This document shows positions 1 to 7,012 of a stretch of 64,000 bases of DNA, in pieces. Positions within the stretch are counted from its first letter, which is position 1; the number at the start of each line of letters is the position of its first letter. The position numbers and the translations under genes are program-made. The notes under the pieces are model-generated. The model saw nothing but the letters and a program-made list of their open reading frames with translations. It had not been told where the DNA came from and searched no databases. Source of the stretch: Shimia sp022448905 (lineage in GTDB: Bacteria; Pseudomonadota; Alphaproteobacteria; Rhodobacterales; Rhodobacteraceae); contig NZ_CP138953.1 in assembly GCF_047126315.1 (NCBI RefSeq), positions 4,340,001-4,404,000 of the forward strand, given 5' to 3'.

Positions 1-12
1 GGTCGGCGAAGA

Positions 13-633
13 TTAGTTCTTCGCGTAGAATTCCACGACCAGGTTTGGTTCCATAACAACCGGGTATGGCACGTCGGACAGGCCTGGGGTGCGCACGAAG
101 GTTGCGGTCATTTTGTTGTGGTCGGCGTCGATGTAGTCAGGCACGTCGCGCTCGTTCAGCTGAACGGCTTCCAGCAGAACTGCGAGCTGCTTGGACTTCT
201 CACGTACTTCGATCACGTCGCCTTCTTTGACGCGGTAAGACGCGATGTTAACGCGCTTGCCGTTCACCAGAACGTGGCCGTGGTTCACAAACTGACGTGC
301 AGCAAACACGGTTGGAACAAACTTGGCGCGGTAAACAACAGCGTCCAGACGGCGCTCCAGCAGACCGATCAGGTTTTCACCGGTGTCGCCTTTTACACGC
401 TCAGCTTCGCCGTAGATGCGACGGAACTGTTTCTCGGTCAGGTCGCCGTAGTAACCTTTCAGCTTCTGCTTGGCGCGCAGCTGCGTACCGAAGTCAGACA
501 GTTTGCCCTTGCGGCGCTGACCGTGCTGGCCTGGGCCATAGTCACGACGGTTCACTGGGGATTTTGGACGACCCCAGATGTTTTCGCCCATCCGGCGGTC
601 AATTTTGTACTTGGCAGCAGTTCTTTTTGTCAT
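13..633 (-). CDS. rpsD: 30S ribosomal protein S4
   Basis: Primary binding protein of the 16S rRNA 5' domain, essential for small-subunit assembly and translational fidelity. The 206-residue length and basic N-terminus (MTKRTAAKYKIDRRMGENIW) fit the family, and an S4 RNA-binding domain lies at about residues 94-155 (LERRLDAVVYRAKF, then VNGKRVNIASYRVKEGD). The start has an AGGAG ribosome binding site about 9 nt upstream. It stands alone on the minus strand with its own promoter, not in an rpsM-rpsK-rpsD-rpoA operon. This monocistronic arrangement is usual in Rhodobacteraceae as far as I know. Confidence 0.98.
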   Translation of the reverse strand: MTKRTAAKYKIDRRMGENIWGRPKSPVNRRDYGPGQHGQRRKGKLSDFGTQLRAKQKLKGYYGDLTEKQFRRIYGEAERVKGDTGENLIGLLERRLDAVVYRAKFVPTVFAARQFVNHGHVLVNGKRVNIASYRVKEGDVIEVREKSKQLAVLLEAVQLNERDVPDYIDADHNKMTATFVRTPGLSDVPYPVVMEPNLVVEFYAKN

Positions 634-740
634 CTGCTGATCTCCTTCGTTCAGGTTTCGAAGGGCGTTGTCCTCTTGCCGGATTTTGCCGACATGACAG
701 GCATCCTCTTGCGAGGGCCACCAACACCAATGAAGCCGCG

Positions 741-768
741 CTTATACGGGGGATTCCGGGGGAGTCAA
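741..768 (-). promoter_or_regulatory. Probable sigma-70 promoter of rpsD
   Basis: On the minus strand TTGACT (763-768) and TATAAG (741-746) are separated by 16 nt, a near-consensus housekeeping promoter. It would give a leader of roughly 100 nt before rpsD, room for a translational control element, although I do not recognise a specific fold. The rest of 634-869 shows no gene. Confidence 0.6.
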
Positions 769-869
769 GCGGGGAGTGGACAATCCCAATGCCATGACAA
801 CATCAGCTACAGCTCGCTTGGCAGCTACGGCTTTAGCTTCCCTCTACAAGGCAACGTATTCAGGGCAAC

Positions 870-1421
870 TTAATTGGCGAGGACACCGCGCTTCTTAAGT
901 GTAAACCTTTGCTTTCCTTGGGCGCTGTCAATCACTCCGTTTCCGGCCCAACCGCCTTCTTCCAAATTCATTTTGCCACCAAAAAGAAATGTGCCGTTTT
1001 CGTCATATTCTTTGAAGGCTAACCCTTTCTTGGTGGCCTCTGTCACACGAGTGCGCTGTTTCCGAGTTCCGTCTGAATGAATCTCTTTGTAGCTGCATTG
1101 CCCAAGGGTGCGGGTGCAATCATGTGGTCGATACCGGATTTCAAAGCCGTCAGGCCGTACCCAGCGCACATAATTCCCGTCTTTGTCCAAGTGTGTTTCA
1201 AACGCCGGTGTGCCGCCGGGTTTTGCGCCACGATAACTGGTCAACACAAACGCCTTGCCTCTGCGGCCAGTATAAACGTGATGGATCATTCCTCCCTGCG
1301 ATTGGTTTATCGACACATAGGCGCCTGGCGTCATCTTTTCAGATTGCCAACGGATGTCCTGCGCATTGGCAGATGTCCCCATCAAGCTAGCTAGCGCAAT
1401 AGCCAGAAAATGCTTAATCAC
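870..1421 (-). CDS. Exported protein of unknown function
   Basis: I do not recognise the family. The preferred start is the GTG at 1421, because GGGAG lies about 8 nt upstream and the protein then begins directly with a signal peptide (about 20 residues, MIKHFLAIALASLMGTSANA with cleavage before Q). An upstream ATG at 1514 would bury that signal. The mature part of about 160 residues is polar, rich in G, K, R and T, and has two cysteines eight residues apart (CTRTLGQC) that could form a disulphide in the periplasm. Short motifs such as DKDGNY and DENGTFLFGG suggest a beta-rich fold. It is divergent from the next exported protein across about 150 bp. Confidence 0.6.
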   Translation of the reverse strand: MIKHFLAIALASLMGTSANAQDIRWQSEKMTPGAYVSINQSQGGMIHHVYTGRRGKAFVLTSYRGAKPGGTPAFETHLDKDGNYVRWVRPDGFEIRYRPHDCTRTLGQCSYKEIHSDGTRKQRTRVTEATKKGLAFKEYDENGTFLFGGKMNLEEGGWAGNGVIDSAQGKQRFTLKKRGVLAN

Positions 1422-1572
1422 AGCAATTACTCCCACTTTGATGGGGCAAGTTACACAACTATTTGCTGATTTCAAGGCAAGCCTATCTCCCCAGAGTTGC
1501 CACATTTCCGCCAAATCAATGGCTTGGCAAACCTATAAATTACCTGGGTGGTTGCTATTGAAAGGTACGATT

Positions 1573-2190
1573 GTGAAACGCATTATTCTGTCCATTGCTG
1601 CCTGCCTGCTGACCTACACCGGTGCCCTGGCCCTGATGCGCCCGGCTGATCCCACATACGCGCAACTTGCCGAACAGGTCTGCCCAGCGGAATGGGCCAC
1701 GCTGAACGCCTTTGATCCACCGCTTTATCTCGACCACTACAAGAAGGAAGCGCTTCGCGAACCCGGCACAAACATGGCCGAAAATGCCGTCATGCATCGC
1801 CCCTTCATAGGCGCGCTGGCAACAGCGGACTTTGTGAACCACTTGTTCGTATTCGACAGAGCCGAGAACCACACGCCCTACAATCTTGCACACACCCAAG
1901 CGCGTCTGGACTTTGTGAAATGCCTGAATCCGTCCGAAGCCGAACGCAGGCAGATCTTGAAGATCTACAGTGACGTTTACCCGGAAGCCTCAAAACAGCA
2001 ATCAGAGGTACTAACGTATCTGTTCGCAATGACAGACAATCTATTCTGCATGGGTTTTGACCGCTTCTTTGAAGGCATCAAGAAACTCGACCCAACGAAC
2101 CCGTATTATCACCACAGCCACTTTCATCTCAACAAAACAACGATGACCGTTTGCCCTAAGCCTACCCCGCCAACCCAATCACCTGACTGA
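1573..2190 (+). CDS. Exported protein of unknown function
   Basis: No family recognised. The GTG at 1573 is the likely start: AAAGG is just upstream and the N-terminus KRIILSIAACLLTYTGALA reads as a signal peptide or a single membrane anchor. The product is about 205 residues and contains four cysteines outside the signal (VCPAEW, VKCLNP, LFCMGF, TVCPKP), compatible with disulphides. The predicted body is helical. The last 29 bp overlap the convergent HxlR-type regulator gene. The other candidate start at 1354 would run antisense through the neighbouring gene and is unlikely. Confidence 0.6.
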   Translation: MKRIILSIAACLLTYTGALALMRPADPTYAQLAEQVCPAEWATLNAFDPPLYLDHYKKEALREPGTNMAENAVMHRPFIGALATADFVNHLFVFDRAENHTPYNLAHTQARLDFVKCLNPSEAERRQILKIYSDVYPEASKQQSEVLTYLFAMTDNLFCMGFDRFFEGIKKLDPTNPYYHHSHFHLNKTTMTVCPKPTPPTQSPD

Positions 2191-2695
2191 TCCGCGCCCC
2201 GGCGTTCACCGCTTGATAGGTCGGAAAAGGCACCCTTTCCGACAGATCAATCTCCCGCGCAACCCACTCCTGGGCCTCCAACTTCTGCAACGAGGTGGAG
2301 AGCGCCCGATCTGTGATCGCGCCCAACCCCGCCTTGAAGCCTGAAAACCGCTGCGGCCGCGTCGCCAGCGCCAACACCGGCACGGTCCAGCTTTTGCGCA
2401 ACAGCTTGGTATCGCTCTCCGGCGACGCCCGCAGAATCTCATCTGCCTTAGCGGCCGCAACAACGCCCAGATCCGTCAAAACAAATTCCGGCCGCAGCGG
2501 ATGCCCGTGACCGGGATTTCGCATCACCACCCCCAGCTCCATCAAATGCGCCAGACTGGCCCCAAAGGCCGTGCGCCCTGCCCCAGTGGCGGCAATCAAC
2601 GTCGCCTGCCGCCCCGGCACGCCGCGATGCATCTGCGCCAGAATGTCGAGCGCCCAGGCTCGAGAGGTGATCTTGACAAGTAACTTAATGTCCAT
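2162..2695 (-). CDS. HxlR-type winged-helix transcriptional regulator
   Basis: DNA-binding regulator of 177 residues. The N-terminal half (SRAWALDILAQMHRG, then GRTAFGASLAHLMELGVV) and the C-terminal half (KSWTVPVLALA, then TDRALSTSLQKLEAQEWV) both look like winged-helix units with the HxlR pattern of W..(I/V)L near the start. The chain therefore appears to be a tandem duplication of the domain, whereas typical HxlR proteins are about 110-130 residues and act as dimers. It is divergent from a VOC-family gene, and a 21-bp dyad sits between the two starts. Regulation of itself and the VOC gene is inferred. Confidence 0.7.
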   Translation of the reverse strand: MDIKLLVKITSRAWALDILAQMHRGVPGRQATLIAATGAGRTAFGASLAHLMELGVVMRNPGHGHPLRPEFVLTDLGVVAAAKADEILRASPESDTKLLRKSWTVPVLALATRPQRFSGFKAGLGAITDRALSTSLQKLEAQEWVAREIDLSERVPFPTYQAVNAGARISQVIGLAG

Positions 2696-2716
2696 AAAAT
2701 ATAGTAACTACATTTT
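2696..2716. promoter_or_regulatory. Operator-like dyad between HxlR-type regulator and VOC gene
   Basis: The sequence AAAAT-A-TAGT-A-ACTA-C-ATTTT is symmetric at 9 of 10 paired positions around base 2706. It touches the regulator's ATG (2695) and lies 30 bp before the VOC start. HxlR/YodB-type regulators are known to bind sites built on TAGTA/TACTA halves, so this is the expected autoregulatory position. Confidence 0.6.
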
Positions 2717-2746
2717 GTGAAATCAGCAACCACTAAGGACCGCATC

Positions 2747-3118
2747 ATGGCTCTCGCCGCATTGACCAACATCATCACGCTCTCAATTTCTGTGAGTGAT
2801 CGCCACGCCAGCGCAACCTGGTTCAAAGAGAAGCTCGGCTTTGAATTGCGCTACCACATTGACGAAGCCGGCTGGAGCGAGCTGGACACCAAAACCGAGG
2901 GCGTGATCCTTGGCTTGGGCGAGCAATCCGAGCCCAAACCCGGCAATTGCGTCCCGGTGTTTGGCGTTGACGACATCGACACCGCCCGCAGCGCGCTTGA
3001 GGCGGCGGACGTGAAGTTTGACGGCCCCACACAAGTAATCCCGGAAATGGTCAAACTGGCGACCTTCTATGATCCAGACGACAATGCCTTCATGTTGGCA
3101 GAAGACCTCTCCAGCTAA
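2747..3118 (+). CDS. VOC (glyoxalase/bleomycin resistance) family protein
   Basis: A 123-residue single-domain vicinal oxygen chelate protein: N-terminal ISVSDRHASATWFKEKLGF, central FGVDDIDTARSALEAADV, and the terminal FYDPDDNAFMLAED typical of the second beta-alpha-beta-beta module. Such proteins bind a metal and isomerise, dioxygenate or sequester small electrophiles. The substrate cannot be read from sequence. The ATG at 2747 is preferred over the GTG at 2717 because AAGGAC lies 8 nt upstream and the operator dyad ends at 2716. Divergent placement from an HxlR-type regulator suggests induction by the compound it handles. Confidence 0.8.
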   Translation: MALAALTNIITLSISVSDRHASATWFKEKLGFELRYHIDEAGWSELDTKTEGVILGLGEQSEPKPGNCVPVFGVDDIDTARSALEAADVKFDGPTQVIPEMVKLATFYDPDDNAFMLAEDLSS

Positions 3119-3122
3119 GCAA

Positions 3123-3152
3123 AAACCCCGCCAGTCCGGCGGGGTTTCTTTT
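3123..3152. terminator. Bidirectional rho-independent terminator
   Basis: Perfect 10-bp stem AAACCCCGCC / GGCGGGGTTT with a 5-nt loop, followed by CTTTTT on the plus strand and by T-rich sequence on the minus strand. It separates the VOC gene from the convergent Hint-domain gene. Confidence 0.9.
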
Positions 3153-3172
3153 TGTCATGGTCGCTATGTCGC

Positions 3173-4243
3173 TTACGCGGCGTCGTGCATCAAAATCGCC
3201 GCCTCGCTGGCGGTCAGATTGCGCCGCGCGTGCGGCCCATAGCTGTGCGGGTTCTGCGCCAACTCCGGCTGACGCGCAAACAACCGCGCCCGGTCCTCTT
3301 CCTTCAGCGCGTCCAACGCCGCATTGGCCGGATGGAAGCTCTCTGTCTCCACCCCGTTGGCCCAGATCACCTCATGACACGGCAACAGCAGGTGCACATA
3401 GGTCACCTCCTTTAGCGCCGTGTCCACGCTGATGCTGTTGCCATTCACCAGATCGCGCGCCGCCACCAGAACCTCGTTCTCGTTAAACAACGCCCGCGCT
3501 GTATGACCGCGCACCAGCATCCGATGCTCCGGGCTGACCAGCAATTCCTGATCTGGCCGCTCGATGCCCAGCGCGCCGGGGCGAATACGGATTGGCCGCA
3601 GCTTTGGCATCGCAAACAGGCGCGCCCCGGTCATACGCCGCGATCCAATCCACTGGATCTGCTGCGCGCCATTGTCCCGCGTCTGCACCTGATCGCCTTC
3701 GCGCAACTCTTCAATCAACCGTGGCCCCTGCGGAGTCGCAATCCGCGTGCCCGGTGTAAAACAAATCACTCCGTTACCCTCTTGTACTGATTTGGGCCGC
3801 TGCAAAGTGCTCATCGCAGAATGCACCACCCATAAGTCTTTGTTCTTTGGCGGAAGCTCGTCCAGAAACATCAGCAGCGGCGCACTGCCATCCACTTCAA
3901 TCACCGTTGCGGTGTAGCTCTCCGCCCCATCGGTCACCACAAAACCGCCCTCCATCAAGGGCAGTTCAATATCGACCGCATCCAGGCTCTGGATGTTTGT
4001 TTGATGATTCACCGCCGCCCCAACCAGCTTGCGCACCATGTGCGCCGCACGCTTGCGGATGTTTGCCCCTTCTTCCCCACGGTCCAGACGCAATAACCCA
4101 TTGGGGCCGTCCACACGGACGGCGTCCCTTGACCAGGACCACACCACGCCTGTTTCCAGCGCCTGCAACGGTGCGGCCTTCTGACCATCTATTTCTGTCT
4201 GTGACCAGGAGATGACAAACGTGCCACGAAAGCCCGTTTTCAT
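3173..4243 (-). CDS. Hint (Hedgehog/intein) domain protein
   Basis: A 356-residue protein. The N-terminal 150 residues are not recognised. A Hint fold starts at Cys161 (CFTPGTRIATPQG, then IEELREGDQVQTRDNG) and continues through IRPGALG and LLVSPEHRMLVRG to about residue 300. This is the solitary Hint class common in Rhodobacteraceae, often fused to secreted or calcium-binding modules, where Cys1 can carry out self-cleavage or ester formation. The motif that would complete intein splicing (HN plus a downstream nucleophile) is not visible, so protein splicing is unlikely. No signal peptide is seen. Function unknown. Confidence 0.8.
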   Translation of the reverse strand: MKTGFRGTFVISWSQTEIDGQKAAPLQALETGVVWSWSRDAVRVDGPNGLLRLDRGEEGANIRKRAAHMVRKLVGAAVNHQTNIQSLDAVDIELPLMEGGFVVTDGAESYTATVIEVDGSAPLLMFLDELPPKNKDLWVVHSAMSTLQRPKSVQEGNGVICFTPGTRIATPQGPRLIEELREGDQVQTRDNGAQQIQWIGSRRMTGARLFAMPKLRPIRIRPGALGIERPDQELLVSPEHRMLVRGHTARALFNENEVLVAARDLVNGNSISVDTALKEVTYVHLLLPCHEVIWANGVETESFHPANAALDALKEEDRARLFARQPELAQNPHSYGPHARRNLTASEAAILMHDAA

Positions 4244-4321
4244 TGCCTGATTACCTGCCTAGTAGTTTTTTTATTACGGACAGGTTAACAAAGCGGACTC
4301 GAGCTGCCTAGCCGGAAGTTT

Positions 4322-4371
4322 CAAAAAAAGCGAGGCGCCTCAGTGTGTTGCAAAAAACACCTCACCTCGCC
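4322..4371 (-). terminator. Probable terminator of the LpxR-like gene
   Basis: Directly after the stop codon, the minus strand carries an imperfect GC-rich hairpin (AGGCGAGG pairing with CCTCGCT) followed by seven T residues. Confidence 0.6.
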
Positions 4372-5316
4372 TCAAAAGCGAATATCCAATCGCACCGCGC
4401 CAACAAGTTGTCCTTGGTACTGCATGTCGAACTCTTCGCTCAAATACGTGAGGCCATAAAACAGGTGATGGTTCTTGCCCTGCCAATGCAATCCGGCCCG
4501 CACACGACGGCGTGTATCGGTCAGGCGATAGCCGCGGTCTTCGGGCAAATAGATGCTGCTGAACACTTTTGCGATGTCTGCGCCCACCACAAAACTCAGC
4601 CCCTTTTCCTGACGCGCACCGGAACGATAGCGGTGTCCCGTTACCCAATCTCGCGACACCAGTTCCCCGCGACCAAACCGACCAATGGTGAAATCCACAC
4701 CGGCACGTACCAGATCTTCGTCCCCTGCGCGGGCTTCTACAAAAGGACGCATGCTGGTTTGGCCGCCAAGATCAAACGTGCGCCCAGTTTCGCCGACAAA
4801 GCGCAGCCGCCACTGGTTTGGGATCTGATGCGCCAGAACCTCATCAGACGGGCCTTCAATCCCAATCACATCGTGAATTGCCTTTTGCAGGCTATTCAGC
4901 CCGGTCTGCGGGCCAATCATCAAAACGTCGCCACCAAAAGCAAACTCAGTGCCATGCCGCTGAAACTGCGTGTGCAGACCCGCGGTCAGCACACCGGCCC
5001 AGGGGCGATCCAGTGGGATATGGGAACTCAGGCACGCTGGGGCCATGATCTCGCCGCCAACCCGCAACTCCAGCAAATCCCCGGCCGACTGCGGCAGCTC
5101 GCCATTCCAACCGTAGCCCCAGAACCGGCTTGTACCATAAGAACCAGACCGCCAACGATCATACCCGTCGCCAAGGAAGTCATTCACAAACAGACTGCCA
5201 AAGCCCAGGTACTCCCGCTCGCCAAAAGGCGTAAAGGACACCTCACTGTCTTCCGCTGCCACAGCCTGAACGGAAAGCACCCCAACAAAAAACAAAGCAG
5301 CAATACGACGCAGCAT
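4372..5316 (-). CDS. Lipid A deacylase LpxR family outer-membrane protein (DUF2219)
   Basis: Predicted outer-membrane beta-barrel of 314 residues. In enteric bacteria LpxR removes the 3'-acyloxyacyl group of lipid A. The start at 5316 (MLRRIAALFFVGVLSVQAVA) gives a clean signal peptide with GGGGA about 8 nt upstream. Family traits are the early FTPFGEREYLGFGSLFVND, the central RPWAGVLTAGLHTQ and IHDVIG, a C-terminal run of amphipathic strands and a final aromatic residue (VRLDIRF). The classic enzymes carry N, D and S/H active-site positions. I cannot confirm them all by eye, so enzymatic activity is inferred from family only. Confidence 0.75.
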   Translation of the reverse strand: MLRRIAALFFVGVLSVQAVAAEDSEVSFTPFGEREYLGFGSLFVNDFLGDGYDRWRSGSYGTSRFWGYGWNGELPQSAGDLLELRVGGEIMAPACLSSHIPLDRPWAGVLTAGLHTQFQRHGTEFAFGGDVLMIGPQTGLNSLQKAIHDVIGIEGPSDEVLAHQIPNQWRLRFVGETGRTFDLGGQTSMRPFVEARAGDEDLVRAGVDFTIGRFGRGELVSRDWVTGHRYRSGARQEKGLSFVVGADIAKVFSSIYLPEDRGYRLTDTRRRVRAGLHWQGKNHHLFYGLTYLSEEFDMQYQGQLVGAVRLDIRF

Positions 5317-5503
5317 AATCAGTCCCCAATAACGCCCCCCGGCTAGGATCTGATAGCGCGCACAGGTCACCCGCGTCAGCGAAAGACTGACATAATGGTA
5401 AATGCCGTAAAAATTGTCCTTAATTCATTAAGGGATGAGAAAGCCCTACTTAGGTCTGGCAGCACGTGAGCCAAGCCTTTCGCACAACAGACATATTATA
5501 CGG

Positions 5504-6118
5504 TCAGAACAGGCCGGCTTCTTTAGCGATCAGCGCCGCTTGCGTGCGATTGCCCGCGTCAATCTTGCGATAGAGGTTTTTCACGTGCAGCTTGATGGTC
5601 GGCTCGGACAGGTCAAGATCACGGGCAATTTCCTTGTTGGACTTGCCCACGGACAGACCTTCCAACACCTGCATCTCACGGCGCGTGAGCTTTTTGGCAA
5701 TTGGATGCGGCTCCGCTGCTTCTGTGGCTTGCATCAACTCGGCCGGGATAAACTGCTCCCCAGCCGCCATGAACTTGATCGCATTCACCAAAGAGGATGC
5801 TGGCAAGGTTTTGGGCACAAAGCCAGAAGCCCCGGCCGCCATGGCTTTTTGCACAATCTCGCGGCTGGCCTCTCCGGAAATCAACGCAACGCGTGGAGAG
5901 GACGTATGCGCCAGTACCCGCTTCACCCCCTCGACACCCTGCATGCCCGGCATATTGTAATCCAACAGCACCAGATCAAACGGCCCCTTGCTATCGAGCG
6001 CTTGCATCGCCTGATCCAGATCGGAAACGCCTACGGAGCCCATGGTACCGGTGGCATCAACAAAGGCGGTCACAGTGTCCAACAACAAATCGTGGTCGTC
6101 AGCGATTAGAATTTTCAA
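5504..6118 (-). CDS. LuxR/NarL-type response regulator
   Basis: Two-domain transcriptional regulator of about 204 residues. The receiver domain starts with KILIADDHDLL and has the phosphoacceptor Asp53 in LVLLDYNMPG. The DNA-binding LuxR helix-turn-helix is at about 140-200 (LTRREMQVLEGLSVGKSNKE, then LSEPTIKLHVKNLYRKI). The start is best placed at the TTG at 6118, since GGAGG lies 6 nt upstream and the receiver domain then begins at once. It is divergent from an exported protein and a hybrid kinase that are the obvious partners. The target genes cannot be read from this window. Confidence 0.85.
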   Translation of the reverse strand: MKILIADDHDLLLDTVTAFVDATGTMGSVGVSDLDQAMQALDSKGPFDLVLLDYNMPGMQGVEGVKRVLAHTSSPRVALISGEASREIVQKAMAAGASGFVPKTLPASSLVNAIKFMAAGEQFIPAELMQATEAAEPHPIAKKLTRREMQVLEGLSVGKSNKEIARDLDLSEPTIKLHVKNLYRKIDAGNRTQAALIAKEAGLF

Positions 6119-6391
6119 AACGGTCCTCCAGGGGCCGGAAATTAGCGCGACAATCGCACCCAACCAGGGCCAAACAAAACAAAACCAATAGTGCCTTATA
6201 CCCAATGATGCAGCCAGTGGGCCTTCTGTCATCCCGCCCACCTAGGGAAGATACAGAAAATTTTAAACAAAAACTCTGCCTTACCTAACGGCAAACCTAC
6301 CCTTTTGTATAGGGCGTTTATCCCCTTGACCAGATGCGCGTCAAACGTGTTCGGTCTTATAAAGAAGTTAAGCATAACGGGGCGGCAGGAC

Positions 6392-6913
6392 ATGCGTAAA
6401 ACCACTCAAACAGTTTTCGCGCTTGCCGCTTGGCTTTTGCTACCACTCACAGGCCCAGTTTGGGCATCTGACGCAATGGACGTTCCGTCCGGCGATGTCA
6501 TCCTGACCGTGTCGGGCACGATCGACGCCACAAACGTCGACGACACGGCTCAGTACGATTTGGAGATGCTGCGCGCATTACCTGCAGCCTCCATTTCAAC
6601 CACGACCATATGGACCGATGGGGTTCTTATGTTCACGGGTGTACCGCTAGCGTCGCTGCTGGAAACTCTGGGGAGTTCCGGCAGCACGCTGCGGGCTTCC
6701 GCCATCAACGACTACACCATTGAAATTCCGGTCGACTCGCTTGAAGCCGAGGCACCAATCCTGGCCTATGAAATGAACGGCGCGCCCATGCACCGTCGCG
6801 ACAAAGGCCCGCTCTGGGTGATCTACCCATTTGATTCCGATCCCAAATACCGCACCTCCCAGGTCCATTCCCGCGCGGTTTGGCAACTCGACAGGATCGA
6901 AGTCGTCGAATAA
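6392..6913 (+). CDS. Exported molybdopterin-binding-fold protein lacking the ligand cysteine
   Basis: A 173-residue periplasmic protein with a signal peptide (KTTQTVFALAAWLLLPLTGP, cleavage near VWA-SDA). The body matches the small sulphite-oxidase/YedY-like molybdopterin fold: TVSGTIDATN, YDLEMLRALPAAS, FTGVPLASLLETLG, YTIEIPVDSL, then GPLWVIYPFD and RAVWQLDRIEV at the end. Enzymes of this fold coordinate molybdenum through a cysteine, and this protein has no cysteine at all, so it is probably a binding or sensory protein. Start chosen at 6392 because GGCAGGA precedes it. It lies 99 bp upstream of a hybrid kinase on the same strand and probably forms an operon with it. Confidence 0.75.
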   Translation: MRKTTQTVFALAAWLLLPLTGPVWASDAMDVPSGDVILTVSGTIDATNVDDTAQYDLEMLRALPAASISTTTIWTDGVLMFTGVPLASLLETLGSSGSTLRASAINDYTIEIPVDSLEAEAPILAYEMNGAPMHRRDKGPLWVIYPFDSDPKYRTSQVHSRAVWQLDRIEVVE

Positions 6914-7012
6914 GGTTTTGCGCATGAAAATTGCGCAACCTCTACCAGACACATTTTATCCCTCTGATCACCCCGCCTTTGTGCGGTTACGTCAGGTGTT
7001 TGGTTTGATTCC

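Noticed and set aside
118..873. Plus-strand frame of 251 codons antisense to rpsD
   Set aside because: It covers the rpsD gene and its promoter; the opposite strand has a fully conserved ribosomal protein.
3173..4243. Intein in the Hint-domain protein
   Set aside because: The Hint block starts with Cys161, but the C-terminal HN motif with a following nucleophile needed for splicing is not visible and no host gene is split.
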